Shown: positions 21,808-30,949, counted from the first letter of the stretch. The stretch: DNA of 35,519 bases from an uncultured Bacteroidales bacterium (GCA_946401725.1 CAMIVE010000016.1:1-35519); one strand, 5' to 3'. Notes: generated by a model not told the origin, from the sequence alone. Made by a program: numbers and translations.

Positions 21808-23487
21808 ATGCAACGTCAAACCAGTTTATACTTCATCGTAGTAGGCGCTTTCCTGCTTTTCATCTCCGGCAATTTCTTGTCGGAGGGCCTTTCGCATGTG
21901 GGTATGGACAATGCTGTTGTTGCGCAGCGTATGTCGGAAGGATTCGAGGAATTCTGGCTTCCTTCGCTCACTCCCGGCAATCCCGACAGGTCGAACTATA
22001 TGCCGCTGGGCTACTGGATTGAAAGCCTGTGGTTCGATATGTTTGGCAGCAACTCATTCATGGCGGAAAAGGTCTATTCGGTGTTGACCTACTTCATTCT
22101 TGCGGCACTCATGATCTGGATATGGAACCTCATCGGTCAGTCTCGCCGTTCGGGCTGGCTTCCGTTGATGTGCTGGATAACGATGCCGATTGTCACCTGG
22201 TCGGCGACGAACAACCTGCTGGAAAGTACCATGACGATGTTCATCCTTCTGTCGATTGTTTTTCTCCTTAAAGGAAACAAGGCTTCGTTTATTGCCCGTT
22301 CCCGTTTGGCACTCGACAAGGAGCCAGGACCGTATAAATTGAGTCGTACAGGATGGATTGTGTTGGCGGCTTTGATGATGGAGCTGGCTTTTATGGTAAA
22401 AGGATTTGCAGGGTTATTCCCCATCTTTTTTCCGTTCCTTTATTGGATTATAGTGCGTCGTGAACGCATCCTTTTCCCCATTTTCACCACAGGTGTCATA
22501 CTTACGGTATGGATGGTCACCATCTTTATTGCCATCCTGATCTCGCCTGACATCTATCATCATCTCTACAATTATCTACATCATCAGATGATCGGCGGCA
22601 TTTTGCATGTGCAAACGGTGGCATCGCGGTTTTACATCATCTATGCATTTTTGGTGCAAAGTGTTATCCCGTTGATTATTACAGTAGTGGTTTGCTTGAT
22701 TCGCCTCAAAGGTCGTCCTTTCTATCGCTATCTGTTTTTCTGGCATCATGAGAAGAAACTCACCGCTGAGCAAATTGAACGTGCGCGGGTGGGGTGGTTC
22801 TTCCTGGCATTGGGCGTGTCGGGAATCCTTCCCATCATGCTGGGCTTGAAACAGCAGGACTTTTACATCGTTCCCACGCTGCCGTTCTTCGCAATCGCGA
22901 TGGCTTGTCTTTTGTACAATTTGATGGAGGACTGGCTGGAGAATATCAATAAGACAGCCCGTTATGTCCTTATAGGACTTGCAATCATTCTATTTGGTTC
23001 AGGACTGCTGCTTAATTTCAACAGCATCAATAAAATCAACAGCAACCAGTCGATGCTGAGCGATTTGCGGCTGATTCTCCCATACTTGGAGGAGGGGGAA
23101 TGTGTGTCGGTGAGCGACGAAGTGATGTCGTCGAATGACTTGGCGGAATATTGCTACCGTTATAAGAAAATCACCTTTGACACCTGTAAGCACCACGAAC
23201 ATCTGCTGACGATGTATTCTCATATGAATAAAATGGAAGGCGGCTCTCACTTTGTGGAAATGGATATTCCCACCAGACAATATAAACTATATGAACATAC
23301 CGCTGCATTCACCCGGGACAGTGTGCCCCAGATGGAGATGAATGACGAGGAAGCATCTGCAGATTATATGATGTCTGCCGAGGAAGATTCGACAGATGAT
23401 GCTTCTCTGCCTAAGGAGGGAAAGGCTGGACGCAGTGGTATCACTAACTTTGACGAATATGAGATGGATGTTATGCTTGGCCGCTAG
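21808..23487 (+). CDS. ArnT-like membrane glycosyltransferase (GT-C fold)
   Basis: The 559-residue protein is highly hydrophobic up to about residue 415, with some ten transmembrane segments, then a soluble tail rich in Asp, Glu and Ser. The first periplasmic loop has GMDNAVVAQRMSEGF, in the place of the DExxYA-type loop of the ArnT/PMT family, followed by NYMPLGYWIESLWFDMFG, close to the family's P.L.yW. Such enzymes move a sugar from a polyprenyl-phosphate donor to lipid A or a protein on the periplasmic side. The donor and acceptor are not readable. Family assignment rests on topology and these two motifs. Its last 29 bases overlap the start of the next lipoprotein gene. Confidence 0.78.
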   Translation: MQRQTSLYFIVVGAFLLFISGNFLSEGLSHVGMDNAVVAQRMSEGFEEFWLPSLTPGNPDRSNYMPLGYWIESLWFDMFGSNSFMAEKVYSVLTYFILAALMIWIWNLIGQSRRSGWLPLMCWITMPIVTWSATNNLLESTMTMFILLSIVFLLKGNKASFIARSRLALDKEPGPYKLSRTGWIVLAALMMELAFMVKGFAGLFPIFFPFLYWIIVRRERILFPIFTTGVILTVWMVTIFIAILISPDIYHHLYNYLHHQMIGGILHVQTVASRFYIIYAFLVQSVIPLIITVVVCLIRLKGRPFYRYLFFWHHEKKLTAEQIERARVGWFFLALGVSGILPIMLGLKQQDFYIVPTLPFFAIAMACLLYNLMEDWLENINKTARYVLIGLAIILFGSGLLLNFNSINKINSNQSMLSDLRLILPYLEEGECVSVSDEVMSSNDLAEYCYRYKKITFDTCKHHEHLLTMYSHMNKMEGGSHFVEMDIPTRQYKLYEHTAAFTRDSVPQMEMNDEEASADYMMSAEEDSTDDASLPKEGKAGRSGITNFDEYEMDVMLGR

Positions 23488-23920
23488 TGCCCTTCTGTTT
23501 GCCGGATGTTCCAGCGGTTACGAACCGGGCGACTATTATCGGCATGATGGAGTGAAGGGTATCGTGATACAGACTGACGACGAGGGGAATGCCCGACTGC
23601 TGCTATCGATAGACGAGGTCTCTCATGTCGATTCCGATTCGGCGTTGCAGTGGATTGCATCCTTGGGTGACACTGCATGGAAACTGCCGACAAAGGAACA
23701 GATGGCCGTCGCCCGTAAATACCGTTCGGCCATTAATATCACCCTGCGAAACAAAAATCTGCCGACTTTCCTGACAGACCATACCTTCTACTGGACTTCG
23801 ACTCCATGTTCGGAGAGCCACGTGTATGCATGTGGCCCCGATGGTATCCGTTGCTATTTTAAAACCAACAGCTCGCCCTACTACAGGGCCCGGGCAGTGA
23901 GGAAACTGGAAACTCGTTAA
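23459..23920 (+). CDS. Small lipoprotein with DUF1566-like C-terminal region
   Basis: The 153-residue product starts at the ATG at 23459 (ATG 23468 is an alternative). Both give a short signal peptide MLCLAASALLFAGC with a good lipobox (FAGC). A longer upstream frame exists but would bury the signal. The mature protein has WKLPTKEQMAVARKY and later FYWTSTPCSES and YRARAVRKL, the W.LPT, YWTST and RAVR pattern of DUF1566/Fib_succ-type domains. The gene overlaps the glycosyltransferase gene by 29 bases in another frame and precedes pheT by 50 bases. The function is unknown; a surface or periplasmic role is likely. Confidence 0.78.
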   Translation: MRWMLCLAASALLFAGCSSGYEPGDYYRHDGVKGIVIQTDDEGNARLLLSIDEVSHVDSDSALQWIASLGDTAWKLPTKEQMAVARKYRSAINITLRNKNLPTFLTDHTFYWTSTPCSESHVYACGPDGIRCYFKTNSSPYYRARAVRKLETR

Positions 23921-23924
23921 ACAT

Positions 23925-23970
23925 AAAACCTCGATACTTTATAACCTTTTAAACTCTCAAACCTTATATA
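23925..23970 (+). repeat. Pyrimidine-rich leader with CCTTTTAAA / CTCAAACC copies upstream of pheT
   Basis: The 46 bases before the pheT ATG read as short degenerate copies of a CCTTTCAAA-like theme (AACCTCG, AACCTTTTAAA, CTCAAACCTTATA). The same theme precedes other genes of this window at 26528-26563, 30889-30945 and 33741-33758. Confidence 0.5.
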
Positions 23971-26493
23971 ATGAAGATATCATACAATTGGCTGAAAGAT
24001 TACGTAAAGACTACTTTGGACGCCCATAAACTGGAAGACCTGTTGACCTTTTCCGGTCTTGAGATAGAAGACGTGGAGAAGGTGGAGACCATCAAAGGTG
24101 GTCTGGAACATGTGGTGATAGCACAGGTGCTTACCTGCGAAGCCCATCCCGACTCGGATCATCTGCATCTGACCACCGTCGATGTGGGAAGCGGCGAGCC
24201 GCTTCATATTGTCTGCGGAGCCCCCAATGTGGCTGCGGGTCAGAAAGTGGTGTGTGCTCAGATAGGGACGAAGATATGGACTTCGGATACGGAATTCCAT
24301 GAAATCAAGAAAGGCAAGCTGCGTGGTGCTGTCAGTGAAGGCATGCTGTGTGCCGCCGACGAACTGCAGTTGGGTAGCGATCACGACGGTATCATGGTGC
24401 TGCCGGAAGATGCTCCTGTGGGAATGCCTGCTCGCGACTATTTCAATGTGAAAGACGACTATACGCTGGAAGTGGCCATTACCGCCAACCGTTCGGATGC
24501 CACCTCCCATATCGGTGTGGCCCGCGATGTGGTGGCTGTACTCAATACACGCAACATGGAGGGGGAACGCTATGCCATCCAATGGCCTGAAGTGGACGAG
24601 ACCATCAGCGTGAATCAGCATCCTAAAGTGGATGGCCCCCAGCCGGTAAGCGTTACAGTTGAGGAACCCGAACTGTGTCCGCGATACAGCGGTTTGACAA
24701 TCCGCAATGTGAAGGTGCAAGAGTCTCCCGACTGGCTGAAGGACAAGCTCCGTACGGTCGGTCTGCGTCCCATCAACAACATTGTCGACATCACCAATTT
24801 CATTCTGATGGAGGTGGGACAGCCGCTGCATGCTTTTGATGCAGACATGATTCTGGGCAATCAGGTGGTGGTCCGTCGACTGCCGCAGGATACCCCGTTT
24901 GTCACCCTTGACGGTGTGGAACGCAAACTGGATGCCCGCGACCTGATGATATGCAATGCGGGCAACGGCAACGGTCCGCAGCCAATGTGTATCGCCGGTG
25001 TTTTTGGCGGCGAACAGTCGGGCGTCACTATGAAGACACGCAATATCTTTATCGAGAGTGCCTATTTCAACCCCGTCAGCATCAGAAAGACCTCCAAACG
25101 TCACGGTCTGAAGACCGATGCCTCGTTCCGCTACGAACGTGGATGCGACCCCAACATCACCCTGTGGGCTGTGCGTCGTGCAGCCTTGTTGATTCAGCAA
25201 CTGGGAGGCGGCGAGATTTGTGGAGACATTGTCGACCTTTACCCGAAACCTATAGAGAAGGCTGTTGTCGACATCAACTTCCGTCGTGTCGCCGACCTTA
25301 TCGGCAAAGAGATACCGCGCGAAGTGATCCGTACGGCGCTTACCTCGCTTGATATCGAGATTGCCAGCGAAGACAATGAAGGCATGCGGTTGCGTATACC
25401 CACCTGTAAAGTGGATGTGTATCGCGAGTGCGACGTGGTTGAGGAAATCATGCGTATCTATGGGTACAACAATATCGAATTCGATGAACGGCTGAGCAGC
25501 TGTCTGGCCTATGGGGTGAAGCCCAATCCGCAAAAGATGAAGAATGTAGTGTGTGACTATTTGACGAACAACGGCTTCAACGAGATAATGAACAATTCGC
25601 TGACCAAGAGCAGTTACTACGAGAACAATCCTGATTTCCCAATGGAGCATTGTGTGACCATACTCAATCCGCTCTCAAAGGAACTCAATGTTATGCGCCA
25701 GACATTGCTTTACAACGGATTGGAGTGCATTGTGTATAATATGAATCACAAGATTAACGACCAGAAGATTTATGAATTTGGTCGTAGCTATGTGAAGAAT
25801 CCCGATGCGGGAAGCGATCCCACTGCGGAAGTTTCCGTCACCAAACGATATGTGGAAACACAGCATCTGACATTCATGATGACGGGTGCCGTACAGCCCG
25901 AAAGTTGGCGTGGGAAAGTGGTGAAAGTCGATTTCTTCGACGCCAAAGCCTATCTTGTCAACATCCTGCAGCGCATGCGTATTCCGATGGGAAGAATCGA
26001 GGTGGTTTCCTCTTCCGAGCATTTCTTGTCGGAAGGATTGTCCTATCGTTTCAGAGACAGTAAGAAACAACTTGCTGTAGTAGGCCGCATCGCACGTCCC
26101 ACCTTGCAGCAGCTGGATTGCAAGCAGGAGGTTTTCTATGCCGACATCGACTGGGATCTGCTTCTCAAGAGCATCCCTCAGAAAGATGTGACGTACAGCG
26201 AGATCCCCAAGTTCCCGGAGGTGCGTCGCGATCTGGCGCTGGTAATTGACCGTTCGGTTACTTTCGCCCAGATTGAGGCGGTGGCTCGCAGCACAGAAAA
26301 GAAACTGCTGAAGCGAGTCTCATTGTTCGACGTGTACGAAGGCAAAGGCATTGCCGATGGTTTCAAGTCGTATGCTGTGAGCTTTATTCTGCAGGACCCT
26401 GACAAGACGCTCAACGACAAACAGATTGAGGCTGTGATGTCCAAACTGCAAAAGAACTTCGAGACCCAACTGAACGCCAAAATCAGGCAGTAA
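23971..26493 (+). CDS. pheT: Phenylalanyl-tRNA synthetase beta subunit
   Basis: PheT is the large subunit of the alpha2-beta2 enzyme that charges tRNA-Phe. The 840-residue protein starts with MKISYNWLKDYV, the usual PheT opening, then an EMAP-type tRNA-binding domain (VVIAQVLTCEAHPDSDHLHL) about residues 45-60. The B3/B4 editing region includes GLRPINNIVDITNFILMEVG and QPLHAFDAD. The catalytic-like domain follows (ASFRYERGCDPN), and the C-terminal anticodon-binding ferredoxin fold is at about 745-840 (FPEVRRDLALVID). The length is slightly longer than the 790-820 of many relatives. pheS is not in the window, so the subunits are encoded apart. Confidence 0.97.
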   Translation: MKISYNWLKDYVKTTLDAHKLEDLLTFSGLEIEDVEKVETIKGGLEHVVIAQVLTCEAHPDSDHLHLTTVDVGSGEPLHIVCGAPNVAAGQKVVCAQIGTKIWTSDTEFHEIKKGKLRGAVSEGMLCAADELQLGSDHDGIMVLPEDAPVGMPARDYFNVKDDYTLEVAITANRSDATSHIGVARDVVAVLNTRNMEGERYAIQWPEVDETISVNQHPKVDGPQPVSVTVEEPELCPRYSGLTIRNVKVQESPDWLKDKLRTVGLRPINNIVDITNFILMEVGQPLHAFDADMILGNQVVVRRLPQDTPFVTLDGVERKLDARDLMICNAGNGNGPQPMCIAGVFGGEQSGVTMKTRNIFIESAYFNPVSIRKTSKRHGLKTDASFRYERGCDPNITLWAVRRAALLIQQLGGGEICGDIVDLYPKPIEKAVVDINFRRVADLIGKEIPREVIRTALTSLDIEIASEDNEGMRLRIPTCKVDVYRECDVVEEIMRIYGYNNIEFDERLSSCLAYGVKPNPQKMKNVVCDYLTNNGFNEIMNNSLTKSSYYENNPDFPMEHCVTILNPLSKELNVMRQTLLYNGLECIVYNMNHKINDQKIYEFGRSYVKNPDAGSDPTAEVSVTKRYVETQHLTFMMTGAVQPESWRGKVVKVDFFDAKAYLVNILQRMRIPMGRIEVVSSSEHFLSEGLSYRFRDSKKQLAVVGRIARPTLQQLDCKQEVFYADIDWDLLLKSIPQKDVTYSEIPKFPEVRRDLALVIDRSVTFAQIEAVARSTEKKLLKRVSLFDVYEGKGIADGFKSYAVSFILQDPDKTLNDKQIEAVMSKLQKNFETQLNAKIRQ

Positions 26494-26527
26494 AAAACGA
26501 TAATTTGCGAAAACTATAATAAAACGC

Positions 26528-26563
26528 GAACCCTTTCAACCTTTTCAACCTTTCCAACAAACT
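26528..26563 (+). repeat. CCTTTTCAA leader repeats before the orphan gene
   Basis: The sequence reads CCCTTTCAAC, CTTTTCAAC, CTTTCCAAC in tandem, three units of about nine to ten bases, ending eight bases before the ATG at 26572. The strand of the theme matches the gene. Confidence 0.7.
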
Positions 26564-26571
26564 CCTATCTC

Positions 26572-26988
26572 ATGGGTCTGGAGAAATACGATATCAAGAT
26601 ATTGCTTGTGCTGATGAAGTGCATTGCCGGAAGGAAGGACTTCTTCCGGTGGCTGCTTGATAACGGTTATCCAGAACTTGCTGCATTCTCCAATGCCATA
26701 CGAGGGGATGTCGATGCCATGAAATGGCTTTTTGAACATCACCACGAATGGCTTGCCATACTCTCCAATGCCATTGATGGCGAAGACAAAGCCCGTGTTT
26801 GGATTGGCAAAGCGACCCATCGGTGTAACCTGATGTTCGCTTTGGCCTGTCGTGAGGATGTCGACGCCATACGGTGGCTTCGGGACAACAACCTGCAGGT
26901 CTTTTTGCTTATGGCAAAAGAAGTGGCTCAGGTACTCGACACACAAGCTCTTGAAAACAAGGGCCCGTACGTTCTACATTTCGGATAG
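26572..26988 (+). CDS. Small hypothetical protein with two ankyrin-like helix pairs
   Basis: I do not recognise this 138-residue protein. It has no signal peptide and is rich in Trp, His and charged residues. Two similar segments, about 32-50 apart in the chain, read GDVDAMKWLFEHHHEWLAI and EDVDAIRWLRDNNLQVFLL; each is preceded by a short ALSNAI- or ALACRE-like helix. This looks like a degenerate tandem of helix pairs, reminiscent of ankyrin repeats but without the canonical TPLH. It lies between pheT (78 bases) and the pseudouridine synthase gene (23 bases), so it is probably co-transcribed with them. No function is proposed. Confidence 0.75.
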   Translation: MGLEKYDIKILLVLMKCIAGRKDFFRWLLDNGYPELAAFSNAIRGDVDAMKWLFEHHHEWLAILSNAIDGEDKARVWIGKATHRCNLMFALACREDVDAIRWLRDNNLQVFLLMAKEVAQVLDTQALENKGPYVLHFG

Positions 26989-27011
26989 CTACTAAAAACA
27001 TAACTAAAGTC

Positions 27012-28040
27012 ATGGAAGAAGAAAAATCAATCCGTCAGGATGGCTTCGGAAAAAAGCGCCCTCGCGTACGTCGCGAAAACAACAGTCGTGGAGACTCCTA
27101 TCAGCGCATCTACAGCTCCAAAACTCAATCACGTCGCAATGCCGACGGTTCTAACGCTGATGAATATGGAAACAACGGTGGAAAACCGTACGGGAACAAA
27201 CCGCGGTTTGACAAGAAAAAACAGAAGGGACCTTTAAAAATCAATAAATTAAAGGGGTCAGACGAGATTATTCAGAATAAAATCAACCGTCGAAAGAACA
27301 AACAGGCACCACCCGAACCCAAGCACGATGGGACGACCCGTTTGAACAAGTATATCTCGAATGCCGGTATTTGCTCGCGCCGTGATGCAGACAAGTTGAT
27401 TGAGGCAGGGGCAGTATCGGTCAATGGAGAAGTGGTCACCACGTTGGGGTTCAAGGTTAAAGAGGGTGATGTGGTTAGCTATGGGGGAGAGGTGCTTCGC
27501 AGTGAACCCAAGCGCTATTTCCTCCTTAACAAGCCGAAGGGATATATCACCACGTTGGATGATCCGCAAGAGCGTCGCACAGTCATGATGCTTGTCCAGG
27601 ATTGTTGCAAAGAACGAATCTATCCTGTGGGGCGATTGGACCGCTATACGACCGGTCTCCTGCTCTTCACCAACGACGGCGAGTTGGCGCGCAAGTTGAC
27701 GCATCCTTCCTCGAAGGTCTATAAGATTTACCAGGTGGAATGCGACCGGCCGGTGAGCCGTGAGGACATGCAGCAGATGCTTGAAGGCATTGAGTTGGAG
27801 GATGGTCCTATCTCTGTCGACGATGTTCAGTATCAGGATGGGGGTAAAGACCGTCGTGTGGTGGGCGTGGCATTGCATTCGGGCAAAAACCGCATTGTGC
27901 GTCGCATTTTCGAACACTTTGGCTATGAAGTCCGCAAGCTCGATCGCTGTGTTTTTGCAGGCCTCACCAAGAAAGACCTTCCCCGTGGTCACGTCCGCGA
28001 ACTGACCCAGCAGGAAGTCAACTACCTTCAGATGGTTTAG
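27012..28040 (+). CDS. RluB/RsuA-type pseudouridine synthase with long basic N-terminal tail
   Basis: These enzymes convert a specific uridine in ribosomal RNA to pseudouridine. Of 342 residues, the first 105 or so are a Lys/Arg/Asn-rich, low-complexity tail. An S4 RNA-binding domain follows (RLNKYISNAGICSRRDADK), then the catalytic domain with GRLDRYTTGLLLFTNDG, where Asp210 is the expected catalytic residue. The core matches RluB/RluE/RsuA; RluB (23S position 2605 in E. coli) is the likeliest but cannot be settled by eye. The last 23 bases overlap the 3' end of topB on the other strand, so no terminator fits between the two genes. Confidence 0.9.
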   Translation: MEEEKSIRQDGFGKKRPRVRRENNSRGDSYQRIYSSKTQSRRNADGSNADEYGNNGGKPYGNKPRFDKKKQKGPLKINKLKGSDEIIQNKINRRKNKQAPPEPKHDGTTRLNKYISNAGICSRRDADKLIEAGAVSVNGEVVTTLGFKVKEGDVVSYGGEVLRSEPKRYFLLNKPKGYITTLDDPQERRTVMMLVQDCCKERIYPVGRLDRYTTGLLLFTNDGELARKLTHPSSKVYKIYQVECDRPVSREDMQQMLEGIELEDGPISVDDVQYQDGGKDRRVVGVALHSGKNRIVRRIFEHFGYEVRKLDRCVFAGLTKKDLPRGHVRELTQQEVNYLQMV

Positions 28041-30039
28041 TATGGTTTTTTTGTTGTGTGGTGTTGATGCGTGAAGTGTTGTCGCGCATCACGTCTTGGA
28101 CGATTTGTGTGACCATGGTTTTCAGCTCCTCGATGAACTGATGGGCGTCGTATTTGTGCGCCTCGATTTCGCGGAGCTTCTTCTCCCATTGTCCGGTGAG
28201 TTCGGCGCTTTTCAGCAACTCTTCGTGGATGAGGTTGATGAGGTTGATGCCTGTCTCTGTGGCTGAAAGCGACTTGCGGACTTTCTGGATATAGCCCCGT
28301 TTGAAGAGTGTCTCGATGATGGCTGCACGGGTGGAGGGTCGGCCGATACCGTTTTCCTTCAATGCGTCGCGCAGCTCGTCATTGTCCACAAAACGACCGG
28401 CGGTCTCCATGGCACGCAGCAGGGTGGCTTCGGTGTAGGGCTTGGGCGGTGTAGTCCATTTCTCAGAGAGGGTAGGGGTGTGGGGCCCTTTCTCGCCTTT
28501 GGTGAAGGCGGGCAGCATCTTGCTCTTCTCTTCCGAGTCGTTGTTTTCGTCATCATTCAAAACATCGTTCGCTCCTTTGTGGTCGCGCTCGGCATTCTCC
28601 GTCTTCCGTTCCTGATGCCAGCTGCCGTCGGTCTCAACCCACTTGCCGAAACAGACCCTCCAACCGGGGTCGGTAATCTGTTTTCCGGTGGCTTTGAACT
28701 GCAGCTTTTCGCCTTTTTTCTTGCCCTCCTCGGGAGCACATTCCACCTTGCCGCTAACCGTGGTGGTCGCCACCTTGCAGTCGGGATAGAAAACAGCGAT
28801 GAAATGGCGGGCGACCAAGTCGAAAACACGTTTTTCGTTGATGGTCAAGTCCCCGTTGCTAGGGTTCTCGCCGGTGGGTATGATGGCATGGTGGTCGGTG
28901 ACTTTGCTGTTGTCGAACACTTTCTTGCTTTTGGGAAGCGTCTTTGCCAACAACGGGGCGGTGAGGTTGGCGTAGGGAAGCAGCCCTTTAAGTATTCCGG
29001 GACATTTGGGGTAGATGTCATCGCTTAGGAAGGTGGTGTCGACACGGGGATAGGTGGTCAGTTTCTTCTCGTAGAGGCTCTGGATGTATTTCAGTGTCTC
29101 GTCGGCCGAGAAGCTGTATTTCTTGTTGCACTCCACCTGCAGACTGGTGAGGTCGAACAAACGAGGGGGCGCCTCATTGCCGTTTTTACGGCTGATGCCG
29201 GTGACCTCGAAGTCGCGTCCTTCAATGGCTGCCAGTGCCCGTTGACCCTCTTCTTCACTTGTAATGCGTCCTTTGATTGTCTTTCGTTTCCCGTTTTCTG
29301 TTTTCCGTTCCTCGTTCGCAGTTTCCTCATCCTCTTCTTCGTTCCCCTGCAGCGAGAAAAGGGTGTCGCGATAGATGGTGGAGAGCACCCAGTACTGTTC
29401 CGGTTTGAAATTCTGAATTTCCATCTGCCGGTTGACGATGAGTGCCAGGGTGGGGGTCTGTACGCGTCCGATGCTGAGCACCTGCCCGCGTTCGGTGCGG
29501 TATTTGAGGGTGTAGAGCCGTGTAGCGTTCATGCCCAACAGCCAGTCGCCGATGGCGCGGCACAGTCCGGCTTCATAGAGCGACTGGTAGTCGTTCTGCG
29601 GTTTGAGATTTTGGAATCCCTCACGAATAGACTGTTCGGTCAGTGAGGAGATCCATAACCGCTGCACAGGACATTTGGCGGCGGCTTTCTGCATCACCCA
29701 TCGCTGGATGAGTTCGCCCTCCTGTCCGGCATCGCCGCAGTTGACAATGCCGTCGGCTTTCTGCATCAGGCTTTCGATGATGTGGAACTGTTTTTCGTAG
29801 GTCTTGTTGTCAATCAGCTTGATGCCGAAACGGGGTGGAATCATGGGGAGCCGGCTGAGCGACCAAGCTTTCCACATTTCCGTGTAGTCGTGGGGTTCTT
29901 TAAGCGTGCAGAGGTGACCGTAGGTCCAGGTGACCTGATAGCCGTTGCCTTCCATGTAACCATCATGGGGAGTGGTGGCTCCCAGTACTTTTGCTATATC
30001 TTTCGCCACACTGGGCTTCTCGGCTATACAGACTATCAT
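28018..30039 (-). CDS. topB: DNA topoisomerase III
   Basis: TopB is a type IA topoisomerase that cuts one strand and decatenates DNA. Start taken at ATG 30039 (MIVCIAEKPSVAKDIAKVLG), giving 673 residues; a TTG at 30084 would add 15 Ser/Thr/Lys-rich residues not seen in the family. The Toprim domain has CIAEKPS and GDAGQEGELI. The active-site Tyr is Tyr330 in TTYPRVDTTF. SIGRVQTPTLALIVNRQ is also conserved. Two charged inserts, near residues 232-260 (EERKTENGKRKT) and near 490-520 (QERKTENAERDHKGAND), interrupt the usual core. The gene converges with the pseudouridine synthase gene and overlaps it by 23 bases. Conjugative-element TopB copies exist, but nothing else here is mobile. Confidence 0.93.
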   Translation of the reverse strand: MIVCIAEKPSVAKDIAKVLGATTPHDGYMEGNGYQVTWTYGHLCTLKEPHDYTEMWKAWSLSRLPMIPPRFGIKLIDNKTYEKQFHIIESLMQKADGIVNCGDAGQEGELIQRWVMQKAAAKCPVQRLWISSLTEQSIREGFQNLKPQNDYQSLYEAGLCRAIGDWLLGMNATRLYTLKYRTERGQVLSIGRVQTPTLALIVNRQMEIQNFKPEQYWVLSTIYRDTLFSLQGNEEEDEETANEERKTENGKRKTIKGRITSEEEGQRALAAIEGRDFEVTGISRKNGNEAPPRLFDLTSLQVECNKKYSFSADETLKYIQSLYEKKLTTYPRVDTTFLSDDIYPKCPGILKGLLPYANLTAPLLAKTLPKSKKVFDNSKVTDHHAIIPTGENPSNGDLTINEKRVFDLVARHFIAVFYPDCKVATTTVSGKVECAPEEGKKKGEKLQFKATGKQITDPGWRVCFGKWVETDGSWHQERKTENAERDHKGANDVLNDDENNDSEEKSKMLPAFTKGEKGPHTPTLSEKWTTPPKPYTEATLLRAMETAGRFVDNDELRDALKENGIGRPSTRAAIIETLFKRGYIQKVRKSLSATETGINLINLIHEELLKSAELTGQWEKKLREIEAHKYDAHQFIEELKTMVTQIVQDVMRDNTSRINTTQQKNHTKPSEGS

Positions 30040-30196
30040 GGGGGAGGATGTTGATATATTGTTTTTTGTCTTTGTCGATTTCAAACGGATGACTGGAAAA
30101 AATATTGTGTTTGAGAAAATATATATACAATGTTTCCGTTATAAAAAATTAAGAATTCAGACATTTATTGTCGTTTGATTTAAAGAAAACTGACTA

Positions 30197-30859
30197 ATGA
30201 TAAAGGAAAAACTACAGGAAATCCGTGCCACGCTGCCTTCGCAGGTGCGGCTTATCGCGGTCTCGAAGACCAAACCTGTCGAGATGCTACAGGAAGCCTA
30301 TGACGCCGGACAGCGGCTTTTCGGTGAGAACTATGCCACCGAGTTGCGTGACAAGCATGCGGTGCTTCCCGACGATATCGAATGGCACTTCATCGGTCAT
30401 CTGCAACCCAAACAGCTGAAATACTATATCCCCTTTGTGAAGATGATTCATGGTGTCGACTCGGTGGAACATCTGGAAGCGGTGGAGCATGCCGCCGCCA
30501 AGGTGGACCGTAGGGTCGATGTGCTGCTGCAATTCCATATAGCGCAGGAGGAGACCAAGTTCGGTTTTGCCCTTGGCGAGGTGGCGCAACTCTCGGCGAT
30601 GCCCCCGATGGAGCATGTGCGTGTATGCGGTGTGATGGGTATGGCGACACAGACCGACGATCAGCATCAGGTGCGCGAGGAATTCCGCCATCTGAAACAG
30701 ATTTTCGACCAGCTGAAGGCCACCACTTTTGCCGGTCATCCGGAATTCTGTGAAATATCGATGGGTATGAGTGGCGACTATCCTATCGCCATCGAAGAGG
30801 GTGCCACTCTGATTCGCTTAGGTTCGTCCATCTTCGGTGCAAGGTATTATCAACATTAA
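30197..30859 (+). CDS. yggS: YggS-family pyridoxal-phosphate homeostasis protein
   Basis: The family holds pyridoxal phosphate on a conserved Lys and affects vitamin B6 and amino-acid balance in the cytoplasm without a settled catalytic reaction. The 220-residue protein has IAVSKTKP with Lys24 as the PLP-binding residue, RLFGENYATELRDK, WHFIGHLQ and the phosphate-gripping end MGMSGDYPIAIEEGATLIRLGS. It is a single alanine-racemase-like TIM barrel, slightly shorter than E. coli YggS. It starts a plus-strand run with the YitT-like gene, rpe, the methyltransferase gene and folE. No consensus promoter was found in the gap from topB. Confidence 0.94.
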   Translation: MIKEKLQEIRATLPSQVRLIAVSKTKPVEMLQEAYDAGQRLFGENYATELRDKHAVLPDDIEWHFIGHLQPKQLKYYIPFVKMIHGVDSVEHLEAVEHAAAKVDRRVDVLLQFHIAQEETKFGFALGEVAQLSAMPPMEHVRVCGVMGMATQTDDQHQVREEFRHLKQIFDQLKATTFAGHPEFCEISMGMSGDYPIAIEEGATLIRLGSSIFGARYYQH

Positions 30860-30888
30860 AGAAATCTATCAACCTACACAGCGTCCTT

Positions 30889-30945
30889 TTAAAACCTTTC
30901 AACAAATCACCCCGAACCTTTCAAACCTTTCAAACCCTTCAAATC
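30889..30945 (+). repeat. CCTTTCAAA leader repeats before the YitT-like gene
   Basis: At least five near-copies are seen: CCTTTTAAAA, CCTTTCAACA, then AACCTTTCAA, ACCTTTCAAA and CCCTTCAAAT in tandem. The last ends just before the ATG at 30950. This is the clearest example of the theme in the window. Confidence 0.75.
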
Positions 30946-30949
30946 CTCT

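Noticed and set aside
23980-25650. Long antisense reading frame (556 codons) opposite pheT
   Set aside because: PheT motifs are unambiguous; the mirror frame has no domain and arises from codon bias.
28018-30084. topB as part of a mobile element
   Set aside because: TopB is common on conjugative elements, but the neighbours are all housekeeping genes and no integrase, relaxase or attachment site is visible.
30040-30196. Search for a divergent promoter pair between topB and yggS
   Set aside because: No TAnnTTTG match was found on either strand in this gap, only isolated TTTG sequences.
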